64,000 bases of DNA. Origin: Candidatus Desulfovibrio gallistercoris (GTDB lineage: Bacteria > Desulfobacterota > Desulfovibrionia > Desulfovibrionales > Desulfovibrionaceae). The stretch spans positions 38,489 to 102,488 of the forward strand of contig DWYJ01000037.1 in assembly GCA_019118745.1 (NCBI GenBank). The letters run 5' to 3'. Shown piece by piece: positions 49,668 to 60,483 of this stretch. Below the pieces are notes generated by a model that was not told where the DNA came from, ran no database searches, and saw only the letters and a list, made by a program, of their open reading frames with translations. Numbering within the stretch: position 1 is the stretch's first letter; each line of letters begins with the position of its first letter. The translations under genes and the position numbers were made by a program.

Positions 49668-51764
49668 TCACTGCCGCTTCATATCCTCGATAAGCGCTTC
49701 CAGCCGCTGCGCCTGCGCGGCGAGGGAGGAAACGGCCTGCGCGGCTTCGCGCATGGCCTGCGCCGTCTTGTCGGACATGTCGTTGACCTGCACGATGGAC
49801 TGATTGATCTCCTCGCTGGCCGCCGACTGCTGCTCGCTGGCCGCCGCGATGGCCCGCACTTCGTCCGCCGTGGTCTCGGCATCGGTAACGATCTCGTGCA
49901 GGGCCACGCCGGACTGGTTGGAGAGCTCCGTGGCCTGTCCGATCTGGGCCACGGCCTTGTCCACCCCTTCCATGCTCTTGGTGGTGCTGTGCTGGATGGC
50001 GCTGATGGCGCTGCCCACTTCGGAGGTGGAGGTCATGGTCTTTTCGGCCAGCTTGCGCACCTCATCGGCCACCACGGCGAAGCCGCGGCCGGCCTCGCCG
50101 GCACGGGCCGCCTCGATGGCGGCGTTGAGCGCGAGCAGGTTGGTCTGGTCCGCAATGTCGGAGATCACGCCCATGATGGCGCTGATGGAGCGGGCGTGCT
50201 CATTGAGCTGCTGCATGTCTGTACGCAGCACCTCGGCCACTTCCTGCACGCGTTCGATGCTGTCCACGGCCTGCTGCACCACCACGGCCCCGCGTTCGGC
50301 CTTGCTGCGCGTCTCGGCGGACATCTTGGAGGCGTCGGAGGCATTGCGCGCCACCTCCTGCACCGTCGCGTTCATCTCGTTCATGGCCGTAGCCGCTTCA
50401 GCCAGCCGCTGCGCCGAGTCGGACGCCGTATGGTCGGACTGCTCGATCTGCGCCGACAGCTGGGTGGACGCGGAGGTGATGATGCTCACGACCTCCTCCA
50501 GCTGGGTCGCGGCGGCATACATGCCTTCGCGCTTGGCGTTTTCGGCGCGCTGGGCGGCCTCTTCGGCGCGGGCCGTGGCGGCCTTGGCCTCTTCCGTGGC
50601 CTTGAGAGCTTCAGAAGTCTTGTTCTCGCTTTCCTGCAGCAGATTCTTGATGCTCTGCACCATCTCGCGGATGCCGCTCGCGAGGACGCTGATCTCGTCG
50701 CCCCGCTGTTCGGCCTTGCCAAGCTCGGCGTTTTCGACAGCCGACGTTTCCAGATTGCCCTTGGCGGCATGCGCCACCAGTTCGGAGCAGACCCGCAGCG
50801 GACGGGCGATGCCGCGCGCGGTGACCAGGATGATGGCGCCGACGACCAGCACCAGCACGAGCACCAGGGCCAGCACCTGGAACAACAGATCGCGGGCGGG
50901 CTTCATGACTTCGGTCTTGTCCAGCTCCACGCAGATGACCCAGCCCTGATTGGGCATGGTCTCAAAGTAGACGATCCGGGTGAAACCGTCCTTGTTGACG
51001 TATTCCAGCTGGCCCTGCTGCTTCTTCAGCATCTCCTGCACATGGGGCAGCGCGCTCTCGTCAGCGCCGATGCGGGCCGGGTCGCTGTGCATGATGGCCT
51101 CGCCTTCAGGATTATAGACATAGGCCGCCCCGAACTCGCCCAGGCGCACAGCGCCAAGGATGCTCTTGCTGAGATCGATGTTGTTCATGCCCGCATAAAA
51201 GACGGCCATGACCTGGCCGTCCTCCTGCTTGACGGGCAGGCTGACGATGGAGGTCGTCTCGCCGGTGGCGCGGCTTTTGTAGGTGCCGAGGCTCTCCCTG
51301 CCCTGCAGGCCGGACTTGATGTAGGGCCGGTCGCCCATGTTCTTGCCGAGCAGATTGCCGGGCTCGTCCCGCCCGGAGATGCGGTGCAGCACCACCGTGC
51401 CGTCCTTGACCACCACACCGCAGGTATTGATGGACTTGGTGACGTCGATGTAATAGCGCAGGGACTCGTTGGCGCTGTCGAAATACGTCTTGAGCTCGTT
51501 GCCCGTCACGCCCGCCTCATGGGCTTCCAGGAAATAGACGATGCGCTGGTTTTCCACAGGCATATACATGCCCTGGCGCAGCGTGGTGAAAAAGTTGTCG
51601 ATGCCGATCTTGAGGGTATTCAGCACCACAGGCGCGTCATTGTTGATCTGATTGTAGATGGCACGGGCGGAACTGGAATAGCCCATACCGGCAAGGATGC
51701 ACAGCCCAAGCAGGGCGGGCACCAGAATAAAAAGGATCATCCGGCCTTGCAGTTTCAGTTTCAT
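49668..51764 (-). CDS. Methyl-accepting chemotaxis protein 2
   Basis: Cache-like periplasmic region, HAMP and conserved MCP signaling hairpin. Confidence 0.95.
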   Translation of the reverse strand: MKLKLQGRMILFILVPALLGLCILAGMGYSSSARAIYNQINNDAPVVLNTLKIGIDNFFTTLRQGMYMPVENQRIVYFLEAHEAGVTGNELKTYFDSANESLRYYIDVTKSINTCGVVVKDGTVVLHRISGRDEPGNLLGKNMGDRPYIKSGLQGRESLGTYKSRATGETTSIVSLPVKQEDGQVMAVFYAGMNNIDLSKSILGAVRLGEFGAAYVYNPEGEAIMHSDPARIGADESALPHVQEMLKKQQGQLEYVNKDGFTRIVYFETMPNQGWVICVELDKTEVMKPARDLLFQVLALVLVLVLVVGAIILVTARGIARPLRVCSELVAHAAKGNLETSAVENAELGKAEQRGDEISVLASGIREMVQSIKNLLQESENKTSEALKATEEAKAATARAEEAAQRAENAKREGMYAAATQLEEVVSIITSASTQLSAQIEQSDHTASDSAQRLAEAATAMNEMNATVQEVARNASDASKMSAETRSKAERGAVVVQQAVDSIERVQEVAEVLRTDMQQLNEHARSISAIMGVISDIADQTNLLALNAAIEAARAGEAGRGFAVVADEVRKLAEKTMTSTSEVGSAISAIQHSTTKSMEGVDKAVAQIGQATELSNQSGVALHEIVTDAETTADEVRAIAAASEQQSAASEEINQSIVQVNDMSDKTAQAMREAAQAVSSLAAQAQRLEALIEDMKRQ

Positions 51765-51895
51765 GGACAGCCTCTCAGGGTATCGTTAAGAGAAATCAAG
51801 CGAACCTGTTTTCCGTAACGCACGAGAAAGCTGCCGAGGGGCAGGGGGGGCCAACCTCAGACGCACGGAAGAAAAGGACATGGACTCATTCTTTC

Positions 51896-51922
51896 TTATC
51901 GGCCAGAGGCCTGTAAAGTTGA
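51896..51922 (-). promoter_or_regulatory. Sigma-28 (FliA) promoter for chemoreceptor 2
   Basis: Reverse complement TCAA-N15-GCCGATAA. Confidence 0.7.
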
Positions 51923-51987
51923 GTCTCGCAAACAATATTTACCTATCGCTTCTGCCTGCCGGACACGACGTATGGCGGCAGGAAAGC

Positions 51988-52018
51988 AGAAAGGGGAGCC
52001 AGGCTCCCCTTTCTTTTT
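51988..52018 (-). terminator. Terminator after ilvD (could be bidirectional)
   Basis: AAAGGGGAGCC-AGGCTCCCCTTT palindrome with T/A flanks. Confidence 0.75.
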
Positions 52019-52054
52019 CTATGAACAGCCTGCTGGATCAGGAAGCCCGCCTTT

Positions 52055-53737
52055 TCACACCGGCTTGTACATGGCGCCGCTGTCGGCGGAGCTGACCATA
52101 TTGGCGTAGCGCCGCAGCACGGGATAGGGGCACTCCTTGCGCGGAGGCGTCAGCTCTGCGCGCCGCCGGGCCAGTTCGGCCTCGTCCACCAGCAGCTCCA
52201 GACGGCGGTTGGGGATGTCCACAAGGATGCGGTCCCCGTCGCGCACCAGGGCGATGGGGCCGCCGTTGGCCGCTTCCGGCGAGATGTGGCCGATGGCCGC
52301 GCCGTTGGTGCCGCCGGAGAAGCGCCCGTCGGTGAACAGCGCCACATCCTTGCCCAGCCCCATGCCGGTGATGGCCGCCGTGGGCGAGAGCATCTCGCGC
52401 ATGCCCGGCCCGCCGCGCGGCCCCTCATAGCGCACCACCACGCCGTCGCCGGGCTTGATCTTACCGTCGAGGATGGCCCGCATGGCGTCTTCCTCACTAT
52501 CGAAAACGCGGGCCGTGACTTCGCGGCACATCATCTCCGGCGCCACGGCGGACTGCTTGACCACCGCGCCGTCGGGCGCCAGCGAACCGCGCAGGATGGC
52601 GATGCCGCCTTCTTTCGAGTAGGCATTCTCCAGCGGGCGGATGACTTCGGGATCGAGGATGCGGGCATGGCGCTCCGCGAGGTTCTCGCCCACGGTCTTG
52701 CCCGTCACGGTCAGGCAATCCTTGTGGATGAGACCCAGCTTGTCCAGTTCGCTCATGACCGCCGGGATGCCGCCGGCGTTGTCCAGATCCACCATGTAAT
52801 GCTGCCCGGCGGGCGAGAGCTTGCAAAGGTTGGGGGACTTGCGGCTCACCTCGTCAAAGACGGAAAGGTCGATGTCCAGCCCGGCTTCATGGAAGACCGC
52901 GGGCAGGTGCAGGGTGGTGTTGGTGGAGCAGCCCAGGGCCATGTCCACGGCGATGGCGTTCTCCACCGCGCCGCGCGTCACGATGTCACGGGGCAGGATG
53001 TGCCGATCCAGGAGCTCCATGACCCGCATGCCCGCCTGCTTGGCCAGCCGGATGCGGGCGGCGTGCACGGCCGGGATGGTGCCGTTGCCGGGCAGGGCCA
53101 CGCCGATGGTCTCGGCCAGGCAGTTCATGGAGTTGGCCGTGAACATGCCCGCACAGGAGCCGCAGCCGGGGCAGGCGCGCTCTTCCCAGCGGGCGAGCTC
53201 CTCTTCCGTCATCTGGCCGTTGCGCACGCGGCCCACGCCTTCGAACACGGTGATGAGGTCGCCCTTGCGCGCCGTGTCCAGACTGCCGGGCAGCATGGGC
53301 CCCCCGGACACGAGCACGGACGGGATGTTCAGGCGCATCATGGCCATGAGCATGCCGGGCACGCACTTGTCGCAGTTGGGGATGAAGACCAGCGCATCGA
53401 AGGCATGGGCGCGGGCCATGATCTCGATGGAATCGGCGATGAATTCCCGCGACGGCAGGGAAAAGCGCATGCCCTCATGGTTCATGGCGATGCCGTCGCA
53501 AACGGCGATGGCGGGGAACTCCAGCGGGGTGCCGCCCGCCATGCGGACGCCCGCCTTGACCGCCTCGGCCAGCTTGCCGAGGTGGAGGTGCCCGGGCACG
53601 ACCTCGCTGGCCGCGTTGACCACGCCCACCAGCGGGCGCTCCATTTCCTCGCGGGTCAGTCCCAGAGCGTACAAGAGAGAACGATGCGGGGCCTTTTCCA
53701 GCCCGGCCTTCATTTTTTTGCTGCGGCTTTCGTCCAT
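52055..53737 (-). CDS. ilvD: Dihydroxy-acid dehydratase
   Basis: [44 protein letters not shown]. Confidence 0.98.
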   Translation of the reverse strand: MDESRSKKMKAGLEKAPHRSLLYALGLTREEMERPLVGVVNAASEVVPGHLHLGKLAEAVKAGVRMAGGTPLEFPAIAVCDGIAMNHEGMRFSLPSREFIADSIEIMARAHAFDALVFIPNCDKCVPGMLMAMMRLNIPSVLVSGGPMLPGSLDTARKGDLITVFEGVGRVRNGQMTEEELARWEERACPGCGSCAGMFTANSMNCLAETIGVALPGNGTIPAVHAARIRLAKQAGMRVMELLDRHILPRDIVTRGAVENAIAVDMALGCSTNTTLHLPAVFHEAGLDIDLSVFDEVSRKSPNLCKLSPAGQHYMVDLDNAGGIPAVMSELDKLGLIHKDCLTVTGKTVGENLAERHARILDPEVIRPLENAYSKEGGIAILRGSLAPDGAVVKQSAVAPEMMCREVTARVFDSEEDAMRAILDGKIKPGDGVVVRYEGPRGGPGMREMLSPTAAITGMGLGKDVALFTDGRFSGGTNGAAIGHISPEAANGGPIALVRDGDRILVDIPNRRLELLVDEAELARRRAELTPPRKECPYPVLRRYANMVSSADSGAMYKPV

Positions 53738-53748
53738 GATGCCATCCT

Positions 53749-53893
53749 TTAGCATTTTCAGTTTGAAACGCTTCCCGTTTCAAATCATACGGCCTGGCGT
53801 TTCGCGGAAAAAACGCGGTTTTCCCGCTCACTTTCGGCCGGGCGGCGCGGTGCCGCCGCCTCGCATTTTGCTTTTTCAAAGGCAAAATGCTCT
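53749..53893 (-). repeat. Repeat B copy in the ilvD 5' region
   Basis: TAGCATTTTCAGTTTGAAACGC...GGCGGCGCGGTGCCGCCGCCTCGCATTTTGCTTTTTCAAAGGCAAAATGCTC. Confidence 0.95.
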
Positions 53894-54048
53894 TGTGCTG
53901 AAAAAACAGTGTCGTCCGGCCGCCGGCCGGACCGGCTTTTTTGTACGGCAAAAGCCCGGCCTTGGGAAGGGCCGCCCCAGCCGTCCTGCCGTGGGCCTGC
54001 GGCAAATCTCCTTGAAATGCCCGGTGGAAGTCGGCTAGTCTGGGGCCC

Positions 54049-55626
54049 ATGCAAAGCTCTACCCCCACCCTGGCCCGGCGCTATCTGTACAAACTTCTGG
54101 CCAATGTGGCGTCCGTACCGGTCTATCTGGTCATGGAGGCCATCCTGCCGCGCGCGCTGGGGCCGCAGATGTACGGCAACTACAGCTTTGCCACCAATCT
54201 TTTCCAGCAGCTCTCCGGCTTTCTGGACATGGGCACGTCCACCTGTTTTTACAACGCCCTGTCCCGCCGTCAGCACGAGACCGGCCTCATCGCCTTCTAC
54301 CTGCGGGTCAGCCTGCTGGTGGCCTGCATCAGTCTGGGCGTGGCCTGGCTCATGCAGATCCCGCCGGTGGGCGGTCTCCTCATGCCCGACGTGCCCGGCT
54401 GGCTCGCGCCGCTGGCGGCCGTCTGGGCCTTCCTGACCTGGTGGGGACGGGTGCTGCGCTCCATGAACGACGCCGTGGGCGCCACGGTGCCGTCGGAGAT
54501 GTCCCGCACGGTCATCGCCCTTTTGGCCGTCCTGGCGCTGGCAAGCCTGTACTGGCTGGACATCCTCAACATCTACAGCCTCTTCGGCCAGCAATACGCC
54601 ATGCTGGCGGCAACGGCCCTGGGCTACTGGATCGTGAGCAAAAACGCCTGGGAAGCGCGCTTCGGACAGGATGGCCGCTTCAGCCTGCGGCTGGACGGCA
54701 AGCAGGCCCGGCGCTATGCCGGAGAGTTTTTCGCCTACAGCCACCCGCTTTTCGTGCAGGCCCTGCTGACCTTCGCCATGCTGAGCGTGGAGCGCTGGCT
54801 GCTCCAGTGGTTCGACGGCAGCACGCAGCAGGCCTATTATGCCCTTGCGCAAAAAGTCTGCATCGCCTGCTTCCTTTTCGTCTCCGCCATGACGCCGCTC
54901 ATCATGCGTGAATTCTCCATCGCCTGGGGCAACAAGGACATGGAAGGCATGGGCCGCCTCATGCAGCGCTTTGCCCCCCTGCTCTATGCCGTCGCCGCCT
55001 ATTTCTCCTGCTTCAGCGCCGTGGAGGCCGGGGCGCTGGTCTCCCTCTTCGGCGGGGAAGAATTCGCGCCCGCCGTCCTGCCGGTGCAGATCATGGCCCT
55101 GTACCCGCTGCATCAGGCCTACTTGCAGCTTGCCAGCTCCGTCTTCCACGCCGCCGGACATACCCGGACCACCCGCAACATCACCATGCTGGACGCCGTC
55201 TACGGCTTTGCCGCCGTCTGGCTGCTGCTCGCGCCGGAGGAGTATTTCGGCCTGCATCTGGGCGCTGTGGGGCTGGCCTGCAAGACCGTGGGCGTCCAGT
55301 TCGTCACGGTCAATATCCAGCTCTACATGGCTTCCCGGCTCATCCCCTTTTCCTGGCTGCGCAATCTGGCGCATCAGTTCTGGTGCCTTGCCGTCCTGCT
55401 CGGCCTGGCCTTCGGCTGCCACGAGCTGACCCTGCTGCTGGGACTGGGGGATGCAACCTCCTTGCTGCGCTTCCTCTGCTCCGGGGTGCTGTACACGCTG
55501 GCTGCCGGCCTTGCCCTTTTCCTGCTGCCTGCGCTGGCCGGCCTGCAGCGCGCCGAACTGACGGCCTTTATCGCCCGCCTCCTCCCGCGCCGTCAGGCAG
55601 GGACCGGCCAAGGACCGGACGCCTAG
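54049..55626 (+). CDS. Polysaccharide flippase (Wzx/MATE-like, oligosaccharide flippase family)
   Basis: About 12-14 hydrophobic segments; RRYLYKLLANVASVPVYLVMEAILPRALGPQMYGNYSFATNL. Confidence 0.83.
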   Translation: MQSSTPTLARRYLYKLLANVASVPVYLVMEAILPRALGPQMYGNYSFATNLFQQLSGFLDMGTSTCFYNALSRRQHETGLIAFYLRVSLLVACISLGVAWLMQIPPVGGLLMPDVPGWLAPLAAVWAFLTWWGRVLRSMNDAVGATVPSEMSRTVIALLAVLALASLYWLDILNIYSLFGQQYAMLAATALGYWIVSKNAWEARFGQDGRFSLRLDGKQARRYAGEFFAYSHPLFVQALLTFAMLSVERWLLQWFDGSTQQAYYALAQKVCIACFLFVSAMTPLIMREFSIAWGNKDMEGMGRLMQRFAPLLYAVAAYFSCFSAVEAGALVSLFGGEEFAPAVLPVQIMALYPLHQAYLQLASSVFHAAGHTRTTRNITMLDAVYGFAAVWLLLAPEEYFGLHLGAVGLACKTVGVQFVTVNIQLYMASRLIPFSWLRNLAHQFWCLAVLLGLAFGCHELTLLLGLGDATSLLRFLCSGVLYTLAAGLALFLLPALAGLQRAELTAFIARLLPRRQAGTGQGPDA

Positions 55627-55850
55627 GGCCTGTCAACACTCTTCGCTGCCTGTTTGGGGGGAAGGGGCCCCCCTCGCTCTGCTGTCGATGCCCATAAGGC
55701 TCCTGCGTCGCCCAACGGACACGGCCTCCGGCCGCCTTTTGGTCGCCGTCGGCGCTGGAGGGCCCAGCCTTTTCGCAGCGAAGCGAGAAAAAACGTTCTC
55801 GTCAATCTTCCCCCCGAGCCCCCATCCCTTCCCCAGCGCGCTTTTGGAGC
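55624..55850. repeat. Repeat A, long copy
   Basis: TAGGGCCTGTCAACACTCTTCGCTGCCTGTTTGGGGGGAAGGGGCCCCCCTCGCTCTGCTGTCGATGCCCATAAGGCTCCTGCGTCGCCC...CATCCCTTCCCCAGCGCGCTTTT. Confidence 0.92.
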
Positions 55851-55993
55851 GTTCCACCTTTGAAAAAGAGGGAACGCGAGACGGCTGCACAGCGCCGCTC
55901 ATCCAAAATAACGCGAAAATCCACGTTTTTTTTGCATGAAACGGCATGCCGTCTGGTATGAAAGGCAAAGCGTTCCAGACGGGGAAAGGCTCG
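55846..55993 (+). repeat. Repeat B copy abutting repeat A
   Basis: GGAGCGTTCCACCTTTGAAAAAGAGGGAACGCGAGACGGCTGCACAGCGCCG...CAGACGGGGAAAGGCTC. Confidence 0.85.
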
Positions 55994-56032
55994 AATGGAC
56001 TGCGCAGAAAAGCAACAGTTCCCGCCGCGCAA

Positions 56033-56061
56033 CAAAAAAGGGCGGGGGAATCCCCGCCCGT
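56033..56061 (-). terminator. Terminator after chemoreceptor 3
   Basis: CGGGCGGGGATTCCCCCGCCCTTTTTT on minus strand. Confidence 0.8.
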
Positions 56062-56085
56062 ATCGTCCCTGTTTTGGCGCAGGGA

Positions 56086-58164
56086 TCAGCCGCGCTTCAT
56101 ATCCTCGATGAGCTGCGAGAGCTGTTGCGTCTGGTGGGCCAGATCGGAGACCGCCTGTGCCGCCTCGTTCATGGCTTGGGCGGACTGGGAGGACATGTCG
56201 TTGACCTCGAGGATGGACCGGTTGATCTCCTCGCTGGCCGCGGACTGTTCCTCGCTGGCCGCGGCGATGGCGCTGACCTGATCCGCCGTCTTGTCCGCAT
56301 CCTGCACGATGCCTTCCAGCGCGCTGCCCGATTCCTGGGCGAATTCCGTCGCCTGCTCCACTTCCTTCACGGCGCGCTCCACGGCATCGGAGCTCTTGCC
56401 CGTGCTCTCCTGGATGGCGCGGATGGCGTTGCCCACGTCCGCCGTGGAGGACATGGTCTTTTCCGCCAGCTTGCGGACCTCGTCCGCCACCACGGCGAAA
56501 CCGCGTCCGGCCTCACCGGCGCGCGCCGCCTCGATGGCCGCATTGAGGGCGAGCAGGTTGGTCTGGTCCGCAATGTCGGAGATGACGCCCATGATCTGAT
56601 CGATGGCCTGCGCATGCGTATTGAGCTGGGCCATATCCGTCTTGAGCGCCAGAGAGACCTCATGCACCCGCTGGATGCTCGCCAGAGCCTTGCGCACGAT
56701 TTCCGCCCCGTCGCTGGCCTTGTGGCGCGTCTCGCTGGACATCTGCGAGGCGCTGCCGGCGTTCTTGGCCACTTCCTGCACGGTGGAGTTCATCTCATTC
56801 ATGGCCGTTGCGGCTTCGGAAAGGCGGGTGGCCGACTCCGTAGCCGAATGGTTGGACTGTTCAATCTGGGCCGAGAGCTGCGTGGCCGCGGAGGAGATGA
56901 CGTTGACGATGCTTTCCAGCTGACCGGCCGCCGCAAGCATGCCTTCGCGCTTGGCGCTTTCGGCACGGCGTGCCGCTTCTTCCGCTGCGGCCTTGGCGGC
57001 ATGGGCCTCCTGCGTGGCCTGTTGCGCGGCCTGTGCCTTGTCCTCACTTTCCTTGAGCAGGCGGCGCAGACCGTCGATCATCCGCCGGATGCCCTGCGAG
57101 AGCGTGCTCAGCTCGTCGCCGCGGCGTTCGTTGCGGGCCAGCTGGCGGTCTTCCTCCGGCGCAAGTTGCAGATCGCCGTCGGCCACATGGCTGACCACAC
57201 CGGACGCGCCGGACAGACCGTTGGCCACGCCACGCATATTGAAGAAGATGATGAGCCCGACCACAAGGCCGCACAGCAGCACCAGCACGGCGCTGATCAT
57301 GAACAGGCGGTTGACGGGGGCATAGATCTCCGTCGTGCTCACTTCGAGGCAGACCCACCACTTCATGTCAGGCAGCTGCTTGAAATGCACGGCATGAATG
57401 TCCCCGTCTTCCTTGGTGTAGTAGAGATGGCCCTCGCTCTGAGCAAGCATCTCCTTCACGTGCGGCACATCGGCATCCACACGGCCGATCTGCTTGGCAT
57501 CCTGATAGAGGACGAGCATGCCGGAGGCGTTGTAGACGTAGGCCTGCCCCTCCTCGCCTAGCGTGACGCGATTGGTCGTCAGCTTGGCGAGGGATTCGCT
57601 GTCCAACTTGAGGAAGACGAGGCCCAGCGTCTTCCCTTCACGCTTCACGGGCAGGGAGATGATGGTGGCCGTGCGCTTGTTGGTCTTGTTCTGCACGTCC
57701 TCCACCCCGTAGTCCCCGGAGCGCATGGACTCGTTGAAATACTGACGGGCGCTGATATCCAGGCCGACAGAGGCCGCGTCCGAATGCAGCACGATCTTGC
57801 CCGCGGGGTCCGTGACCCCGATGCCGTCAAGAAGGCTGTAATTGTCGTTCATGTCCCGCAGGTAGGAGGTGGCGCGCTCATCCAGTTCCTTCAGGGTATC
57901 GGCCGTCGCGCCGTTGGCCCGCGCCTCAAGGTAGGCGACGATCTGCGGCACGTCCGTGGTGGAGCGCAGGACCCCGCGCAGCAGGGTGGACGCCGTCCGC
58001 AACTCGCCCAGCTGAAGTTCCGCCATGGAATCCAGATCCGCCATGAGCTGCGAGCGCAAGACGTTACGCGACGCGCCGTAATTGACGGCAGCCACAACCA
58101 CCAGTCCGATAAGGGCCGGGACCAGCACAAACAAGAGCATTTTTGCCAGCAGACGCATCTTCAT
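56086..58164 (-). CDS. Methyl-accepting chemotaxis protein 3
   Basis: Cache-like domain, HAMP and MCP signaling domain; C-terminal half closely similar to MCPs 1 and 2. Confidence 0.95.
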   Translation of the reverse strand: MKMRLLAKMLLFVLVPALIGLVVVAAVNYGASRNVLRSQLMADLDSMAELQLGELRTASTLLRGVLRSTTDVPQIVAYLEARANGATADTLKELDERATSYLRDMNDNYSLLDGIGVTDPAGKIVLHSDAASVGLDISARQYFNESMRSGDYGVEDVQNKTNKRTATIISLPVKREGKTLGLVFLKLDSESLAKLTTNRVTLGEEGQAYVYNASGMLVLYQDAKQIGRVDADVPHVKEMLAQSEGHLYYTKEDGDIHAVHFKQLPDMKWWVCLEVSTTEIYAPVNRLFMISAVLVLLCGLVVGLIIFFNMRGVANGLSGASGVVSHVADGDLQLAPEEDRQLARNERRGDELSTLSQGIRRMIDGLRRLLKESEDKAQAAQQATQEAHAAKAAAEEAARRAESAKREGMLAAAGQLESIVNVISSAATQLSAQIEQSNHSATESATRLSEAATAMNEMNSTVQEVAKNAGSASQMSSETRHKASDGAEIVRKALASIQRVHEVSLALKTDMAQLNTHAQAIDQIMGVISDIADQTNLLALNAAIEAARAGEAGRGFAVVADEVRKLAEKTMSSTADVGNAIRAIQESTGKSSDAVERAVKEVEQATEFAQESGSALEGIVQDADKTADQVSAIAAASEEQSAASEEINRSILEVNDMSSQSAQAMNEAAQAVSDLAHQTQQLSQLIEDMKRG

Positions 58165-58310
58165 GGCATTCTCAGGGGCTGGGGAGCATCCGCATGCCGG
58201 CAGGCCGTCCGCCGGCAGCCACTCCGTTTCAGGGAAGTCGTTTCTTCACGGAAGCACGGGGCCTACCCTGCCGCCGAGCTCCCCTCTCACATACAGGGCA
58301 GGAGCTTTGG

Positions 58311-59267
58311 CTACAGCTCGCCGGTCCCCCAGGTCGCCACCACCAGATCGTAGAGCTTTTCCGAAAGGGCCTTAAGGTCCGGCTTGGTGTACTGGGCATT
58401 GGCGCCCACCACGCCGCACTTTCGGGCCAGGCTCTCATTGATCATGGACGAGAAGATGGCCACCGGCAGCGACTTGAGGATGGAATCTTCCTTGATGCGC
58501 TTGCAGAGGGCCAGGCCGTCCATGGTCGGCATCTCGATATCCGTGATGATGCCTTGCAGATAATGGGAGATGGAGACGTTGTTCTCTTCGCACAGACGGC
58601 GCAGGCGGCAGAGCTCGTTCCAGGCCTCCTGGCCGTTGACGCACTGCTGCACTTCGAAGCGCCCTTCCTTGGTCAGCAGATCGAGCACCAGCGCTCTGAT
58701 GGACGAGGAGTCGTCCACATGCAGGATCTTGTAGACGCGGCCGTCCACGGGCCGTTTGGCCGTTTCCAGGTCGAAGCGGATGGCCATGGCCGGATGGAGT
58801 TCGGCCACGATGGCCTCAAGGTCGAGGAGGAAGATGACCCGCTCCTCCAGACGCACCACGCCGATGACCGAGCTCTGGCTGATGTTCTGCAGGAATTTGC
58901 CGGGAGCCTCCACGTCCGTCCAGCTCAGACGGTAGATGCGGTTGACCCCGGAGACCAGAAAGCCTGTGCAGACCGTATTGAATTCCGTGACGATGATCTT
59001 GGCGTCATCATTGGCGATGGGCGTGCTGCCCAGATATTTCGCCATGTCGATGAGCGGCACGATGCGCCCGTTGCGGTGGGAAAAAGCCCCCAGCACGGCC
59101 GGATGCCGCATCTCCGGCATGGCCGTGACGTTCTGGCGGCGGATGATCTCCACCACTTTGGCCACGTTCAGCCCGTAATGTCCTTCGTACCCGTCCTGAT
59201 TGACATAAAACTCCACGATTTCCAGTTCATTGGTGCCGGTCTCAAGAAGAATGTTGGTCTGCGACAT
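58311..59267 (-). CDS. cheV: CheV-type protein (CheW domain plus receiver)
   Basis: MSQTNILLETGTNELEIVEFYV...CheW-like; ILHVDDSSSIRALVLDLL...GIITDIEMPTMDGLALCKRIKED receiver. Confidence 0.94.
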   Translation of the reverse strand: MSQTNILLETGTNELEIVEFYVNQDGYEGHYGLNVAKVVEIIRRQNVTAMPEMRHPAVLGAFSHRNGRIVPLIDMAKYLGSTPIANDDAKIIVTEFNTVCTGFLVSGVNRIYRLSWTDVEAPGKFLQNISQSSVIGVVRLEERVIFLLDLEAIVAELHPAMAIRFDLETAKRPVDGRVYKILHVDDSSSIRALVLDLLTKEGRFEVQQCVNGQEAWNELCRLRRLCEENNVSISHYLQGIITDIEMPTMDGLALCKRIKEDSILKSLPVAIFSSMINESLARKCGVVGANAQYTKPDLKALSEKLYDLVVATWGTGEL

Positions 59268-59345
59268 AGGTACTCCGGATGGGGCGATACGAACTTCATA
59301 TAAAGTTGTCACCAAACCTTTACGGCAGGCCTTGGAAAAAGATTA

Positions 59346-59374
59346 GCGCCCCTGCCGAAAAGAAGGCCGGGGCG
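59346..59374 (-). terminator. Terminator after cysK
   Basis: GCGCCCC...GGGGCGC stem then T-run on minus strand. Confidence 0.6.
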
Positions 59375-59399
59375 CATGCCGCTACAGTCGAGAGAGAAG

Positions 59400-60314
59400 T
59401 TATTTTACAAAGAGTTCCGTGGACATGTAGCGCTCTCCCGTATCACAGGCGAGCGTGACGATATTCCTTCCGCGCATGGCCGGGCGGGCGGCCACCCGCA
59501 AAGCCGCGGCCACGTTGGCCCCTGTGGAGATGCCCGCGCAGACGCCGCAGGTGCGCATGAGCAGCCGGGCGGTGCGCAGGGCCTCCTCGGTGGAGACGGT
59601 CAGCACGCCGTCCAGCAGTTCGCGGTCGAGGATGGACGGGATGAAGTTCGCGCCGATGCCCTGGATGCCGTGCGGCCCGGCCTTGCCGCCGGAAAGCAGC
59701 GGCGATTCGGCCGGCTCCACCGCAAACACGCTGACGTCCGTGCCGTTTTCCTTGAGATAGCGCCCGATGCCCGTGATGGACGAACCGGAGCCCACACCGG
59801 CCACCAGCACCTGCATGGTGCCCACGCTGTCATGGAAGATCTCCGGCCCGGTCGTGCTGTAATGCGCCTCCACGGCCCAGGGATTGGTGAACTGGCCAAG
59901 GATGATGCCGCCACGCTCCGCGGCGAGGCGTTCCGCCGCCTTGAGGGCGCCTTCCATGCCGTCCGCGGCCGGGGTGAGCACCACTTCGGCCCCCAGGGCC
60001 GCCAGCAGCCGCCGGCGCTCGATGCTCATGGTCTCCGGCATGGTCAGGACGCATTTCAGCCCGCGCACGGCCGACACCAGCGCCAGACCGATGCCGAGGT
60101 TGCCGCTGGTGGCCTCCACCAGCGTGCCGCCGGGCAGCACGTCCCCTCTGTCGAGAGCGCGGTCCACCATATGGAAGGCCACTCTATCCTTGATGGAGCC
60201 GCCGGGATTGCAATTCTCCAGCTTGAGCCAGACCCTGCCGGGCAGGTCGCTGCACAGGGGGGAAAGTTGTAACAAGGGGGTATTGCCGATGCTTTGCAGA
60301 ACCGTCGTCAGCAT
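59400..60314 (-). CDS. cysK: Cysteine synthase A
   Basis: MLTTVLQSIGNTPLLQLSPL...LENCNPGGSIKDRVAFHMV...EATSGNLGIGLA; start ATG 60314. Confidence 0.96.
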   Translation of the reverse strand: MLTTVLQSIGNTPLLQLSPLCSDLPGRVWLKLENCNPGGSIKDRVAFHMVDRALDRGDVLPGGTLVEATSGNLGIGLALVSAVRGLKCVLTMPETMSIERRRLLAALGAEVVLTPAADGMEGALKAAERLAAERGGIILGQFTNPWAVEAHYSTTGPEIFHDSVGTMQVLVAGVGSGSSITGIGRYLKENGTDVSVFAVEPAESPLLSGGKAGPHGIQGIGANFIPSILDRELLDGVLTVSTEEALRTARLLMRTCGVCAGISTGANVAAALRVAARPAMRGRNIVTLACDTGERYMSTELFVK

Positions 60315-60483
60315 GAAGTCCTCTCTGCGGTGTATTTTTTCGATGATAGGCCAAACATCCCCACTTGGCAACGAGAGGCCGCCTTGACAGCCCCGCGGGA
60401 CAGGACGTAGCCTTTTACTAGAGGGCAAATGGTGCCCCTCCCCGCCTGATATATCAATTCTGTCCATCATCAAGGAGTTGCTT

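Noticed and set aside
49485-51818. 777-aa plus-strand ORF (and similar ORFs at 45880-48087 and 55936-57561)
   Set aside because: Antisense to chemoreceptor genes; the similarity among them only mirrors the conserved MCP signaling domain on the other strand.
53905-53945. Terminator before the flippase (GTCCGGCCGCCGGCCGGACCGGCTTTTTTG)
   Set aside because: Good stem and T-run but no plus-strand gene upstream; could be chance or a read-through stop, so not listed as a feature.
60383-60412. Sigma-70 promoter TTGACA for the 60484 gene
   Set aside because: No convincing -10 hexamer at 16-18 bp spacing.
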